Source of the DNA: Spirosoma utsteinense
GTDB taxonomy: Bacteria; Bacteroidota; Bacteroidia; Cytophagales; Spirosomataceae
Assembly (NCBI RefSeq): GCF_014282275.1
Contig: NZ_VFIA01000001.1
Coordinates: forward strand, 248,001 to 312,000
DNA: 64,000 bases
Direction of reading: 5' to 3'
Positions 17,213-26,514 of the stretch are shown here, in pieces. Positions within the stretch are counted from its first letter, which is position 1, and each line of letters opens with the position of its first letter. Made by a program: the position numbers and the translations under genes. Under the pieces are notes generated by a model. The model did no database searches and was not told the origin of the DNA. It saw only the letters and a list, made by a program, of their open reading frames with translations.

Positions 17213-19489
17213 ATGCGCTTTATCTCTTTATGGATACTGCTGTTGTTGCTAACAGCAGGGTTCAACCAGTCAGTGTTGGGCCAATCCGATTCCAGTTCTA
17301 TCAAATCGTCCGCCGACTCTGTTACCAACGTCAACACAACCGTACGGGGGCGAATCAGTGAAACCCTCCATGGTAAACCGGCACCACTTACGGGAGCCAC
17401 TGTGCTGTGGCTCGGTACATCGGCTGGAACCGTTACGGATTCTATCGGTAGTTTTCAGCTGGCTACTCATCCCTCAGTAAACCAGCTGGTCATTAGCTAT
17501 GTGGGTTATCAGGCTGATACACTGCTGGTTATTGATCCCACTGTCACGCTAAATGTAACTCTGCGTGCTGAACGGACCTTACAGGAGGTGACCGTTTCCG
17601 GTGCACCCGGTCAAATCGACCGTATCAACCCAATCCAGACAGAACTTATCACGCAGCGGACGCTGGCGAAGGCCGCCTGCTGTAATCTGTCCGAAAGTTT
17701 CGAAACGAATGCATCGGTAAGTGTGTCCTATGCCGATGCGGTAACGGGCGCGCGGCAAATCCAGTTCCTGGGACTGGGTGGGCAATACGTTCAGACCAAC
17801 GTCGAAAATATCCCGACCGTTCGGGGATTAGGGACCACGTTCGGCCTTAACTATATCCCCGGAACCTGGATTACGAGTATCGATGTGGGTAAAGGAGCTG
17901 GCTCGGTCGTCAATGGCTACGAGTCGATGAGTGGGCAGATGAACATCGAACTGCAAAAGCCAGACTCGCCCGATAAATTATTCGTGAACGGGTACGTAAA
18001 CAGTTTCGGTCGGGTTGAAGGTAATCTCAACTGGTCTCAGCCTATCAACAAAAAATGGAGTGTTGGGGTATTGGGCCATGCCAGTACGCTGCAAAAAGAG
18101 ACTGATCAGAATAAGGACGGTTTCCGCGACCTGCCGCTTTATACCCAGATCAATGCGATCAATCGCTACAAGTACAACGGGGAGCGGTTTATGGCTCAGT
18201 TTGGTGTAAAAGCGCTTTATGAGGACCGCAACGGCGGGCAGCTATCCCGTTTTGGTCCATCGAGGTACCGTTTCGGCAACACGACAAAGCGGCTGGAGTT
18301 CTTTTCCAAAACGGCCCGACTGTATCCCGATCAGCCTTATAAAGGGTTGGGTCTTATTCTGAACGGGCTGAATCACGAACAAACTGCCCTTTTCGGCTTT
18401 AAACCCTATGCAGGCCGACAGCGGACGATATATGCCAATTTGATCTATCAGAACATTATTGGCTCAACCAACCATACCTATAAGGCGGGACTTAGCTACC
18501 TGCTGGATGATTACAGGGAACAGCTGGGTACCCTGCAAACGAACCGCACGGAATCGGTACCGGGTGTTTTTGCCGAGTATACCTACACCTACCCCGAAAA
18601 AATGACGGTTGTGCTGGGCGGACGGTTTGATTACCATAATCTATTCGGTCCACAATGGACGCCACGGGCTCACCTGAAGTATGATCTAAGTCCAAACCTG
18701 ACTCTGCGGGCATCGGCCGGACGCGGTTTCCGGGTGCCTAACTTCCTGGCCGAAAACTTTGGCTATCTCGTTAGTTCGCGTGTCGTCATCAATGAGGCCC
18801 AGCTACGCCCCGAAGTGTCATGGAATTATGGAGGAAGCCTGACCAACGATTTTACCCTTTTCGGGAAGAAAGCATCACTCGTTCTCGATTATCACCGCAC
18901 CGATTTCCGGGAGCAGCTTTTTGTGGATATCGAGCACCCCCGCGAAATCCATTTTCATAACCTGTATGGTAAATCGTTCGCCAACAGTTTTCAGGCCGAA
19001 CTCAATTACCAGCCCATCCGCCGGATGGATGTGAAACTGGCCTACCGGTTGTTTGATGTGCGTCAAAGTATGAGCGTACCGTCTGAAGACACGCTGTTAT
19101 TGCCCCGTATGATGATCCCCCGCGACCGGTTCCTGCTGAACGTAGGGTATGCACTGCCTTTCGACAAATGGAAATTCGACGCAACCCTACAGTGGAACGG
19201 ACCCCGTCGGATTCCGTATCTGCGCGCTGGAACAGGAGCTGATTATACCGTTGTCCCACTGGAATACTCCCCGGGTTATTATAACCTCAACGCTCAGGTT
19301 AGCCGTGCTTTCGTGAGCGGTTGGGAAATATACATTGGGGGAGAGAACCTAACGGGCTTTCGGCAGCAAACGCCCATCGTAGCGGCCAATGATCCTTTTG
19401 GGGCCGATTTTGACGCAGGATCGAGAGTGTGGGGGCCGGTAACGGGCCGGATGGTATATGTGGGTTTTCGCTTCAAACCGATACGCTGA
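17213..19489 (+). CDS. TonB-dependent receptor, probably for a metal or metallophore
   Basis: About 758 residues: signal peptide (about 1-24, ending VLGQ), carboxypeptidase-like beta-sandwich (TTVRGRISETLHGKPAPLTGATV...), plug domain, and a 22-strand barrel ending in Arg. The plug carries an AACCNLSESFETN segment; the Cys pair marks a Bacteroidota receptor subgroup seen beside copper/HMA genes. The start is placed at 17213 because MRFISLWILLLLLT begins a standard signal peptide; ATG 17177 would add 12 residues. The stop TGA shares a base with the ATG of the next gene, so receptor and regulator are translationally coupled. Confidence 0.88.
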   Translation: MRFISLWILLLLLTAGFNQSVLGQSDSSSIKSSADSVTNVNTTVRGRISETLHGKPAPLTGATVLWLGTSAGTVTDSIGSFQLATHPSVNQLVISYVGYQADTLLVIDPTVTLNVTLRAERTLQEVTVSGAPGQIDRINPIQTELITQRTLAKAACCNLSESFETNASVSVSYADAVTGARQIQFLGLGGQYVQTNVENIPTVRGLGTTFGLNYIPGTWITSIDVGKGAGSVVNGYESMSGQMNIELQKPDSPDKLFVNGYVNSFGRVEGNLNWSQPINKKWSVGVLGHASTLQKETDQNKDGFRDLPLYTQINAINRYKYNGERFMAQFGVKALYEDRNGGQLSRFGPSRYRFGNTTKRLEFFSKTARLYPDQPYKGLGLILNGLNHEQTALFGFKPYAGRQRTIYANLIYQNIIGSTNHTYKAGLSYLLDDYREQLGTLQTNRTESVPGVFAEYTYTYPEKMTVVLGGRFDYHNLFGPQWTPRAHLKYDLSPNLTLRASAGRGFRVPNFLAENFGYLVSSRVVINEAQLRPEVSWNYGGSLTNDFTLFGKKASLVLDYHRTDFREQLFVDIEHPREIHFHNLYGKSFANSFQAELNYQPIRRMDVKLAYRLFDVRQSMSVPSEDTLLLPRMMIPRDRFLLNVGYALPFDKWKFDATLQWNGPRRIPYLRAGTGADYTVVPLEYSPGYYNLNAQVSRAFVSGWEIYIGGENLTGFRQQTPIVAANDPFGADFDAGSRVWGPVTGRMVYVGFRFKPIR

Positions 19490-20055
19490 TGATCCTCACT
19501 ATTCGCAACATGGTATGTGACCGCTGCAAGCGGGCTGTTCGTGACGATCTCGGAGCGATGGGTCTAACGATGCATCGGGTCGAACTGGGTGAGGTTGAGG
19601 TCGACGGCCTGCCGCCCGGGGTTACGCTCGACGATGTTCGGCGGGTATTGGTAGCAGGAGGGTTCGAACTGATCGACGACCGGAAACACGCGCTGGTTGA
19701 GCATATGAAAGCTCTGCTGATCAATGAAGTAAATCACCTGAAAGGCGATCGTTTGCCTACCGAAAACTATTCGGCGTTCCTGGAGCGTAAACTTGGATAC
19801 GAATATTCCTACCTGAGTGGCCTGTTTTCGGGTATCGAAGGTCAGACTGTAGAAAAATACACCATTGCGCTGAAAATCGAAAAGGTGAAAGAGTGGCTTC
19901 GCTATGACGAGCTGACGCTGACCGAGATGGCCTGGCGACTGAGCTATAGTAGCGTGCAGCATTTGTCGAACCAGTTTCGGCAGGTAACCGGACAAACACC
20001 CGGTCAGTTCAAGAAACTGGCGCTCAATGCCCGTCGACCGCTGGATTCGATCTAA
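19489..20055 (+). CDS. HMA-like/AraC fusion transcriptional regulator
   Basis: The 188-residue protein has an N-terminal ferredoxin-like half resembling a heavy-metal-associated domain, with Cys10-x-x-Cys13 in NMVCDRCKRAV. A C-terminal AraC helix-turn-helix pair follows (about 95-180: LTLTEMAWRLSYSSVQHLSNQFRQVTGQTPGQFKK). It can be read as a one-protein metal sensor: the CxxC domain binds a soft metal such as Cu(I) and the AraC part binds DNA. The start overlaps the receptor stop. It probably controls the receptor and the downstream copper genes; this is inferred from position. Confidence 0.85.
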   Translation: MILTIRNMVCDRCKRAVRDDLGAMGLTMHRVELGEVEVDGLPPGVTLDDVRRVLVAGGFELIDDRKHALVEHMKALLINEVNHLKGDRLPTENYSAFLERKLGYEYSYLSGLFSGIEGQTVEKYTIALKIEKVKEWLRYDELTLTEMAWRLSYSSVQHLSNQFRQVTGQTPGQFKKLALNARRPLDSI

Positions 20056-20164
20056 GGGCCGGTTATTCGTACAGACGGACCCGAATTGTGTAAAAACCGA
20101 ACGAGCATCAGGCGGTTACTTTGTTGACCAATAATGGTCATTACATCGCTTACTCAATAAGATT

Positions 20165-20518
20165 ATGGAAACGACACAACATCACCACAAGCACAGCGAT
20201 ACCTGCTTTGACTGTGCTGAAGCCTGCGAACGCTGCGTGACAGCCTGCCTGGAAATGGGCGATGAAGATAGCAAAGGTCATGATATGACGGCCTGTATCA
20301 AATTATGCCGTGACTGCGCCGACATTTGTACACTCTGCGGACGGCTCGAAGCACGGGGTTCGCAGTTTATGGGCCAGTTCATACAGTTATGTGCCGATGC
20401 GTGTGACGCTTGTGCGGCTGAGTGCGAAAAGCACGCTGACCACCATGCCCATTGCAAAGCCTGCGCTGAAGCCTGTCGCAAATGCGCCGAAGAATGCCGC
20501 CAGATGGCCAACGCCTAA
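20165..20518 (+). CDS. Four-helix bundle copper-binding protein (Csp/DUF326)
   Basis: The 117-residue protein holds 19 cysteines in four blocks spaced as CxxCxxxC or CxxxC along helices, plus a His-rich N-terminus (HHHKHSD). This is the layout of Csp copper-storage proteins, which bind many Cu(I) ions inside a four-helix bundle. No signal peptide is seen, so it is a cytosolic Csp3-like form that would buffer excess copper. It sits inside the metal island 109 bases after the HMA-AraC gene. Confidence 0.92.
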   Translation: METTQHHHKHSDTCFDCAEACERCVTACLEMGDEDSKGHDMTACIKLCRDCADICTLCGRLEARGSQFMGQFIQLCADACDACAAECEKHADHHAHCKACAEACRKCAEECRQMANA

Positions 20519-20607
20519 GGGATACCGGGGAGGTGCCTTCCAGACAGGTCTGGGTGTCACTTCCCTATCCTTTACTTTTGAATTGACGTTAATTCCTAAC
20601 CCAGCCA

Positions 20608-21648
20608 ATGGCACAGCTTTACAGCCTATTCGTCTTATTTTTCATGAACGTGTTAAGTCCGGCAGACACGAGTCATGTTATCGGTACGGGCATGCACCCA
20701 TCGGCGGTAACGGACCCTGCCGGGGCTGTCCATGTAGTATTCGGCCGGGGAGCACTAATCTATTACACGACCTCGGCTGATGGACATACCTTCTCGCGTC
20801 CGGCAGTTGTAGACAGCTTGTTCGGTTTGCATCTGGGCGCATCGCGCGGTCCTCAGATTGCTGCAACTACCCGCTCGGTGGTAATAACAGCCATCGACAA
20901 GGGGGGCGATGTTTGGGGGTATACCCTCGATCGTAAAACCGGTCGGTGGCAAAAGCCGGTACATGTAACTGATGAGCCTGAAATGGCTAAAGAAGGATTT
21001 GTTGCCTTAACGGCCGGGCCTGATGATTCTTTTATGGCCATCTGGCTTGATTTGCGGGGCAATCAGCAAAATAAACTGATGGGCGCTCACTCAACCGATG
21101 AGGGAAGGACATGGTCGGCAAACCGCCTGGTCTATGAATCACCCTCAGGAACTATCTGTGAGTGTTGCCAGCCCTCTATCGTGTGCCAGGGCCGGTCGGT
21201 GGCGGTGATGTTCCGGAATTCAATGGCCGGTTCGCGGGATATGTATCTGCTTCGATCGTCCGACGGCGGGCATATGTTCGGGAAGGCCGAAAAATTGGGC
21301 GCTGGTACCTGGAAACTCAATGCCTGCCCTATGGATGGTGGTGGTGTGTATATGGCTCCCGACGGGCCTGTCACAACCGTCTGGCGACGGTCTGATAAGC
21401 TGTTTACGGCTCGCCCTGGCCAGGCTGAAACGGAAGTGGGCACCGGCAGGAATGCCAAAATTGTCAGTACTAAAAAAGGGGATTACATCGCCTTTCAGCG
21501 CGATAGCCACGTATGGATTCTGGCACCGGGGGAAACGCAGCCCCGGTCTATTGGCGAGGGTGGCTTCCCCAAATTACTCCGATTGAGCAACGACCATGTG
21601 CTCTGCGTGTGGGAGCAGGCTGGGTCAGTGCTGACTGCTTCAATTTAA
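20608..21648 (+). CDS. Sialidase-like beta-propeller with CECC motif
   Basis: The 346-residue protein has a hydrophobic N-terminus (about 1-20) consistent with export. Its beta-propeller carries two Asp-box-like repeats (STDEGRTW at 162-169, SSDGGHMF further on), as in BNR/sialidase proteins. I do not see the sialidase catalytic Arg/Asp/Tyr arrangement. Instead there is Cys184-Glu-Cys186-Cys187, with Cys193 nearby and a later NACPMDGG, which could bind a metal. Given its place between a copper-storage gene and a Met/His-rich protein gene, a metal-handling role is more likely than sialic acid cleavage. Confidence 0.7.
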   Translation: MAQLYSLFVLFFMNVLSPADTSHVIGTGMHPSAVTDPAGAVHVVFGRGALIYYTTSADGHTFSRPAVVDSLFGLHLGASRGPQIAATTRSVVITAIDKGGDVWGYTLDRKTGRWQKPVHVTDEPEMAKEGFVALTAGPDDSFMAIWLDLRGNQQNKLMGAHSTDEGRTWSANRLVYESPSGTICECCQPSIVCQGRSVAVMFRNSMAGSRDMYLLRSSDGGHMFGKAEKLGAGTWKLNACPMDGGGVYMAPDGPVTTVWRRSDKLFTARPGQAETEVGTGRNAKIVSTKKGDYIAFQRDSHVWILAPGETQPRSIGEGGFPKLLRLSNDHVLCVWEQAGSVLTASI

Positions 21649-21670
21649 TCTATTCAACAAAATCAACGGT

Positions 21671-23149
21671 ATGAAAAAACTAAAACTGTTTGTGTTGTTG
21701 GGGGTATCGACCGTCGCGCTGGGGCAACACCAGCACCACCAGATGACACCCGCCAGCGGCAAACAACCAGCCGACACGATAAAACCCATGGACCATTCGA
21801 TGCATGGAATGGACATGTCGGGCGGTAAGGACCCCTCCATGGAGAACATGGGTATGTCGAACGATGGCATGACGATGGATACCACCATGGGAATGACGCA
21901 TTCGCTCTCTCGTAATTTATCGATGAATCGCAACGGATCAGGTACGACGTGGCACCCCGATAACACACCCATGTATGCCTACATGCGTCACCCGGTTAAA
22001 CCCGGTGGTTGGAGTTATATGTTGCACTATGCCATCTACCTGCGCTACACGAGTCAGAATGTCAATAATGCTGGCGGACGGGGGCGGGATAGGCAACTGG
22101 GAGCCCCCAACTGGGTTATGGGCATGGCCCAGCGAAAGGTAGGCCAACGGGGTCTGTTTCAGGTACGGGCCATGCTGTCCCTCGACCCGCTTACGGTAAG
22201 CAATGGTGGGTACCCACTGCTCTTCCAGACGGGCGAAACCTACAAAGGCCAGCCACTCATCGACCGGCAGCACCCCCATGATCTGGTGTCCGAATTGTCG
22301 GTTAGTTACGCCCACGCATTCAGCAAAGACATCGACGTTTATGCGTATGTGGGTTATCCTGGCGAGCCGGCGGTAGGGCCACCGGCTTTTATGCACCGCA
22401 TTTCGTCGTTCAATAACCCCGATGCACCCTTAAGTCACCACTGGCAGGACGCCACTCACATCCTTTTCGGCGTGGCAACGGCCGGGTTTCGGTATAAATG
22501 GATTAAGGTCGAGGGGTCAACGTTCAAGGGGCGCGAGCCTGACGAAAATCGGTATGATTTTGACCAACCCCGTTTCGACAGTTACGCTTATCGGGTGTCG
22601 GTAAACCCGTCGCCTTCGCTGGCAGTCCAGTTCTCGCAGGGATTCTTGACGAGTCCCGAAGAAAGCCATCCGGAGGAGGATGTTATCAGGACAACGGCTT
22701 CGGTACTGCACAGTAAAGGACTGGGTCGGGAAGGACGCTATGTAACGTCGGCGCTGGTCTGGGGACAGAATTCCCACGATGGCATTAATGAGAATGGATT
22801 CCTGGCCGAAAGTAGTCTTCAACTTGACCGGGTTGCTTTTTACGGCCGGTATGAAAATGTAGGGAAGTCGCCCGAGGAGCTTAGCTTACCCTTTTTCGAC
22901 GGTATTCCCGGACTTGATAGTCATAAGCCTTTGACCATAAACAACCTGACGTTAGGTATGAACTATCGGATTGCTCAGCAATACGGGAGTGATCTGGTGC
23001 TGGGTGCTCAGGTAACAGGTGCTGCTATGGATCGATTATTGCAACCGATTTACGGCAAAACACCCGTGTCCGGGCAGGTTTACCTTCGGCTATCGCCTTC
23101 ACTTATGACCATGAGCGGCATGAAAGGGCATAAGACACGGCACCATTAA
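21671..23149 (+). CDS. Outer-membrane beta-barrel protein with Met/His-rich N-terminus
   Basis: The 492-residue protein has a signal peptide (about 1-18, ending ALGQ). A region to about residue 100 follows that is packed with Met and His (HQHHQM, MDHSMHGMDMSGG, MGMSNDGMTMD), typical of copper or silver binding. The rest is rich in amphipathic strands and looks like an outer-membrane barrel. The C-terminus again ends in Met and His (MTMSGMKGHKTRHH). It begins 23 bases after the CECC propeller gene and is probably in the same transcript. A copper-binding or copper-export role is inferred. Confidence 0.8.
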   Translation: MKKLKLFVLLGVSTVALGQHQHHQMTPASGKQPADTIKPMDHSMHGMDMSGGKDPSMENMGMSNDGMTMDTTMGMTHSLSRNLSMNRNGSGTTWHPDNTPMYAYMRHPVKPGGWSYMLHYAIYLRYTSQNVNNAGGRGRDRQLGAPNWVMGMAQRKVGQRGLFQVRAMLSLDPLTVSNGGYPLLFQTGETYKGQPLIDRQHPHDLVSELSVSYAHAFSKDIDVYAYVGYPGEPAVGPPAFMHRISSFNNPDAPLSHHWQDATHILFGVATAGFRYKWIKVEGSTFKGREPDENRYDFDQPRFDSYAYRVSVNPSPSLAVQFSQGFLTSPEESHPEEDVIRTTASVLHSKGLGREGRYVTSALVWGQNSHDGINENGFLAESSLQLDRVAFYGRYENVGKSPEELSLPFFDGIPGLDSHKPLTINNLTLGMNYRIAQQYGSDLVLGAQVTGAAMDRLLQPIYGKTPVSGQVYLRLSPSLMTMSGMKGHKTRHH

Positions 23150-23192
23150 TATCTATTTTTCGTTATCAGTAAACCATAAACCATCTACAACC

Positions 23193-23558
23193 ATGTTACG
23201 GAACCTATTTCTAACCGCCCTTACGTCGCTGATGATCTTCGGCAACAGCTTTGCCGGCATATCGCTCCGCGATGACAAAGAGAAAGAAGTAAAGATCAAA
23301 ACATCAGCCATTTGTGGGATGTGTAAAGCCCGCATCGAGCGAAATCTGGCCTTTGAGAAAGGTGTCAAAGAGTCGACACTGGACGTCAAGTCAAAAGTAG
23401 TGACCATTAAATATAACCCTGCCAAAACCGATGTTGCCAAGTTGAAAGCAAACATCAGCAAAACCGGGTACGACGCCGAAGAAGTGCTGGCCGACGAAGC
23501 AGGATATGCCAAGTTGCCCAGTTGCTGCAAGAAAGGCGGAGGGATGGATCACCAGTAA
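23193..23558 (+). CDS. Secreted heavy-metal-associated (HMA) domain protein
   Basis: The 121-residue protein has a signal peptide (about 1-21) and an HMA domain with the metal site Cys41-Gly-Met-Cys44. The beta-alpha-beta-beta-alpha-beta order follows: KTSAICGMCKARIERNL, TLDVKSKVVTIKYNP, KLKANISKTGYDAEEV. An extra Cys111-Cys112 pair lies near the C-terminus. It is likely a periplasmic copper chaperone, the last gene of the metal island, followed by a hairpin terminator. Confidence 0.9.
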   Translation: MLRNLFLTALTSLMIFGNSFAGISLRDDKEKEVKIKTSAICGMCKARIERNLAFEKGVKESTLDVKSKVVTIKYNPAKTDVAKLKANISKTGYDAEEVLADEAGYAKLPSCCKKGGGMDHQ

Positions 23559-23591
23559 GGAACAATTTACCATAGTCTCCCCTAACAGAAT

Positions 23592-23618
23592 AGCCCGATA
23601 CTCAGTGAGTGTCGGGCT
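23592..23618. terminator. Hairpin between convergent genes
   Basis: A 12-bp stem (one G-T pair) with a 3-base loop, AGCCCGATACTC/GAGTGTCGGGCT. The following sequence is only moderately T-rich, so terminator strength is uncertain; it ends the metal island and faces the hydrolase gene. Confidence 0.65.
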
Positions 23619-23645
23619 GTTCTGTCATGGGAGTAACGGGTTTAA

Positions 23646-24761
23646 CTATTTGAACGCATTTCTCAACTGAACGGCCGCAAGCTCCTGTGCCTGCGCAGCT
23701 TCCGGGACAACTGCATACATGCCGAAAAACTCATGGGTTACGCCCTCGTAGAGTTGATACGTAACCTGTACGCCAACAGATTTCAGTTTTTCCCGCAGGG
23801 CCATTCCTTCGCTTTGCAGCGGATCAATTTCTGCCCCAATGATCGTGGTTGGGGGTAAACCGCTTAGGTTAGCCACATCCGTCAGGGAAATCAGGGGGCT
23901 ATCGCCATCGGCGGGCGTTCTGAAATAGCGCTCCACAAACCATTGGACTAAGGGACGGCTAAGAGGAACGGCGTTTGCATATTGGTTGTAAGACGGTGAA
24001 AACAGATCATTGTTTGCTACCGGAAACACCGACAAAATATGAACAGGTAAACCCAATCCCCGGTCGCGGGCCATCATAGCTACCGTGATCGCCATGTTTC
24101 CACCAGCGCTCTCCCCCGCAACCGCCACTTTCTCCGCATTTCCGCCAATAGATGCTGCGTTTTCCTTTACCCATTTATAGGCTGCGTAGGCATCTTCATG
24201 AGCGGTTGGGAATTTGTTTTCAGGAGCCAGCCGGTAATCGACCGACATAACAATTGCCCCTGTGTTCTGAGCAAGTGCCAGTGTCGAATACTCATATACT
24301 TCGGGGCTACCAATTACCCAGCCTCCACCATGGAAATAAACAATGACCGGGGCAGTGGCAGATGCGCCATCCGGTCTGTAGAGGACAACCCTGATTGGTG
24401 TGCCATTGGCACCTGGAATGGTACGCTCGCTCTTGGTAACCATTGCTTTGGGAGGAGCAATGTTATTTTTGTCGAGTACAGCGTTTAAGGCATCCTTGAA
24501 CGTCGGTTGGCTACGGGCCTCCTCCGTCGAGAGTTGATAAAGCGGAACAGGATTCAGGCGTTGAAGCTCTTCGATAACAGCCTGCATTTGAGGTCTGATG
24601 GTAGGTGCAAAGTCAGGCTTAGGTCCGGTTGGCTGGATACTTTGCCCTGGCAGAGCAATTCGGTGATCTTCGCATGACGATAGTGTCAGGCCAGCCAGTA
24701 ATGTAAGGGCGAGGCTCCATTGCGTAAAACGAAGCATTGAATCAGGGAAAAAATGGTTCAT
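23646..24761 (-). CDS. Alpha/beta hydrolase (HSL/acetyl-esterase family) lipoprotein
   Basis: The 371-residue protein has a lipoprotein-type N-terminus (LLAGLTLSSC). The hormone-sensitive-lipase family fold follows: oxyanion motif HGGGWVIGS, nucleophile elbow GESAGGN, acid in the AEIDPL segment and catalytic His in GVTHEFFG. It should hydrolyse short-chain esters in the periplasm or at the membrane. ATG 24737 is an equally good start and gives a tighter signal peptide. There is no operon partner. Confidence 0.88.
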   Translation of the reverse strand: MNHFFPDSMLRFTQWSLALTLLAGLTLSSCEDHRIALPGQSIQPTGPKPDFAPTIRPQMQAVIEELQRLNPVPLYQLSTEEARSQPTFKDALNAVLDKNNIAPPKAMVTKSERTIPGANGTPIRVVLYRPDGASATAPVIVYFHGGGWVIGSPEVYEYSTLALAQNTGAIVMSVDYRLAPENKFPTAHEDAYAAYKWVKENAASIGGNAEKVAVAGESAGGNMAITVAMMARDRGLGLPVHILSVFPVANNDLFSPSYNQYANAVPLSRPLVQWFVERYFRTPADGDSPLISLTDVANLSGLPPTTIIGAEIDPLQSEGMALREKLKSVGVQVTYQLYEGVTHEFFGMYAVVPEAAQAQELAAVQLRNAFK

Positions 24762-25023
24762 AACGTTTAGTTTAATGTAACGACATATAAACTTGATAGT
24801 TAGTCTATAGTTATAGAATATTAACTAAACGGTTGCTCATTTTGCCAATGTTACAGGCTGGGGAGCAGGGAGCGCTTGTAGTCAGCGCATTAGGTAATAC
24901 TACTAAATAACGAGCTGTTTTGAAGCGAATAGAGTTGCCGTGTGTTCATGCCGGTAGGGAATATACGAAACCGGGCAACAGGCAGATACAAACGTTTAGG
25001 GAATCTGGGATGGCCCAAGCGAA

Positions 25024-25995
25024 TTAGTCAACGTCAATCAAGGTTGGTTGACGGTAATGATGGCGAACTTCGTTAACCAGGGCACGCATCTTTTCCACCA
25101 GTAATTCTGGCTCTTCGACAGTAACGAATTTTCCGTAAGAGAGAAGCCAGCGGGCCAGCCCGTCGATGTAAGGTGTACTAAGTTGAATTCGAACGCGATC
25201 TCCCAGGTCTTCCTCACCCAAAAACCCCCATATATATTTTTGTTCGTGCAGATGGCGTACAATTGCCTTCTCAAAAACCACCGTTACTACGGCTGACGGC
25301 CTGTCAAATCTGGCTTTGATTTGGTTGAGGTATTGCTGTAAGGAAAGCCGTTCGTGGCGGGCAAATTGCTGCCCAGTATCACTGAGTTCACGAATGCGGT
25401 CGACCCGGAAATCACGATAGTCCTGACGGATGCGGCAATAGGCAATCAAATGCCACGCCATACTGTAGTGATACAGGCCAACAGGTTCGACTTCGCGCCG
25501 ACTTTCAGCATCGTTATAGCTCGAATGGTATATAATATCAAGGATATACTGTTGCGCAATGGCCCGTTGAATGGTAGTCAGTAACGTATCGGAATAGGGC
25601 TGCCGGATTTCTGGCCTGGACACGTGCATCAGTTCATCGAGTTCGTTAAGGTGCTCCTGGTCCGGTTGCTTCAGCACCGATTTAATTTTATACAGGGCAG
25701 ATTCAAACTCAGTGCGTATCGATTTGTCGGCCCATTTTTCAATTAGTTTTCCCGCCAGGAGCAGAGCACTGGCTTCTGCATTGGTGAACGATACGGGGGG
25801 CAGGTGATAATCGGTCAGAAAGTAGCCAACGCCTGCTTCTGCGCCGATTGGGACGCCCGCTTCTTCCAGAGAGCGCACATCACGGTAAACGGTGCGCAGG
25901 CTTATGGAAAACCGGTCAGCCAACTCCTGCGCTCGCACAACCCGTTTGGTTTGCAGGTGGATGAGAATAGCGGTCAAACGGTCGAGTCGGTTCAT
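25024..25995 (-). CDS. YafY-type transcriptional regulator (HTH_11 + WYL)
   Basis: The 323-residue protein has an N-terminal helix-turn-helix (RLTAILIHLQTKRVVRAQELADRFSISLRTVYRDVRSLEEAG), a WYL domain in the middle (residues about 145-215, VEPVGLYHYSMAWHLIAYCRIRQDYRDFRVDRI), and a C-terminal WCX extension. WYL domains bind nucleic acid or nucleotide-like ligands. The target is unknown; neither neighbour is an obvious partner. Confidence 0.92.
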   Translation of the reverse strand: MNRLDRLTAILIHLQTKRVVRAQELADRFSISLRTVYRDVRSLEEAGVPIGAEAGVGYFLTDYHLPPVSFTNAEASALLLAGKLIEKWADKSIRTEFESALYKIKSVLKQPDQEHLNELDELMHVSRPEIRQPYSDTLLTTIQRAIAQQYILDIIYHSSYNDAESRREVEPVGLYHYSMAWHLIAYCRIRQDYRDFRVDRIRELSDTGQQFARHERLSLQQYLNQIKARFDRPSAVVTVVFEKAIVRHLHEQKYIWGFLGEEDLGDRVRIQLSTPYIDGLARWLLSYGKFVTVEEPELLVEKMRALVNEVRHHYRQPTLIDVD

Positions 25996-26185
25996 AAGAG
26001 GGGGACAGGAGGACTGAGTCGAAAATTAAGGGCTTTACCACCTACTTACAACCGCCAGGGTAGGTAAGGCCATTGGCTGAGCGCCCCATTGAAAATTGAA
26101 ACGACCCGATGTGTCAAGTTAAACAAATGAGCCGGTAATGCAGTACGTAGAAGTAAGACACAGTCGTAAAAACAAATATACAGGT

Positions 26186-26512
26186 ATGAAAATGTCCGAC
26201 AGCCCGACCGACGGTTCCGTTGTTACGGATAATCGCCATCATCACCGGTTTGAGATGAAAACCGGTGATAAAGTATCCATCATAAACTACACGCAGGTCG
26301 ATGATGAAACGCTTGCTCTAGTTCATACGGAAGTAGATCCTAGCCTGGAAGGTCAGGGAATAGGCTCACAGTTGGTAAAAGGTGCTCTGGACTATATCGA
26401 CCGGAATAATCTGAAAATTGTGCCGCTCTGCCGGTTTGTATCCGTTTATATCAAACGCCATCCCGACTGGGACCGGGTTGTTTCAACGGCTTATCGGGCC
26501 GAGGATTTCTAA
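26186..26512 (+). CDS. Small GNAT-fold N-acetyltransferase (YjdJ/NATD1 type)
   Basis: About 108 residues with the short GNAT pattern: VVTDNRHHHRFEM, then LALVHTEVDPSLEGQGIGSQLVKGALDYI with the acetyl-CoA loop (GQGIGS), then IVPLCRFVSVYIKRHPDW. Length and ending fit the YjdJ/NATD1 group, whose substrates are unknown. The start at 26186 gives the usual length; ATG 26138 would add 16 residues without family similarity. It ends three bases from the convergent desaturase-type gene. Confidence 0.88.
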   Translation: MKMSDSPTDGSVVTDNRHHHRFEMKTGDKVSIINYTQVDDETLALVHTEVDPSLEGQGIGSQLVKGALDYIDRNNLKIVPLCRFVSVYIKRHPDWDRVVSTAYRAEDF

Positions 26513-26514
26513 CA

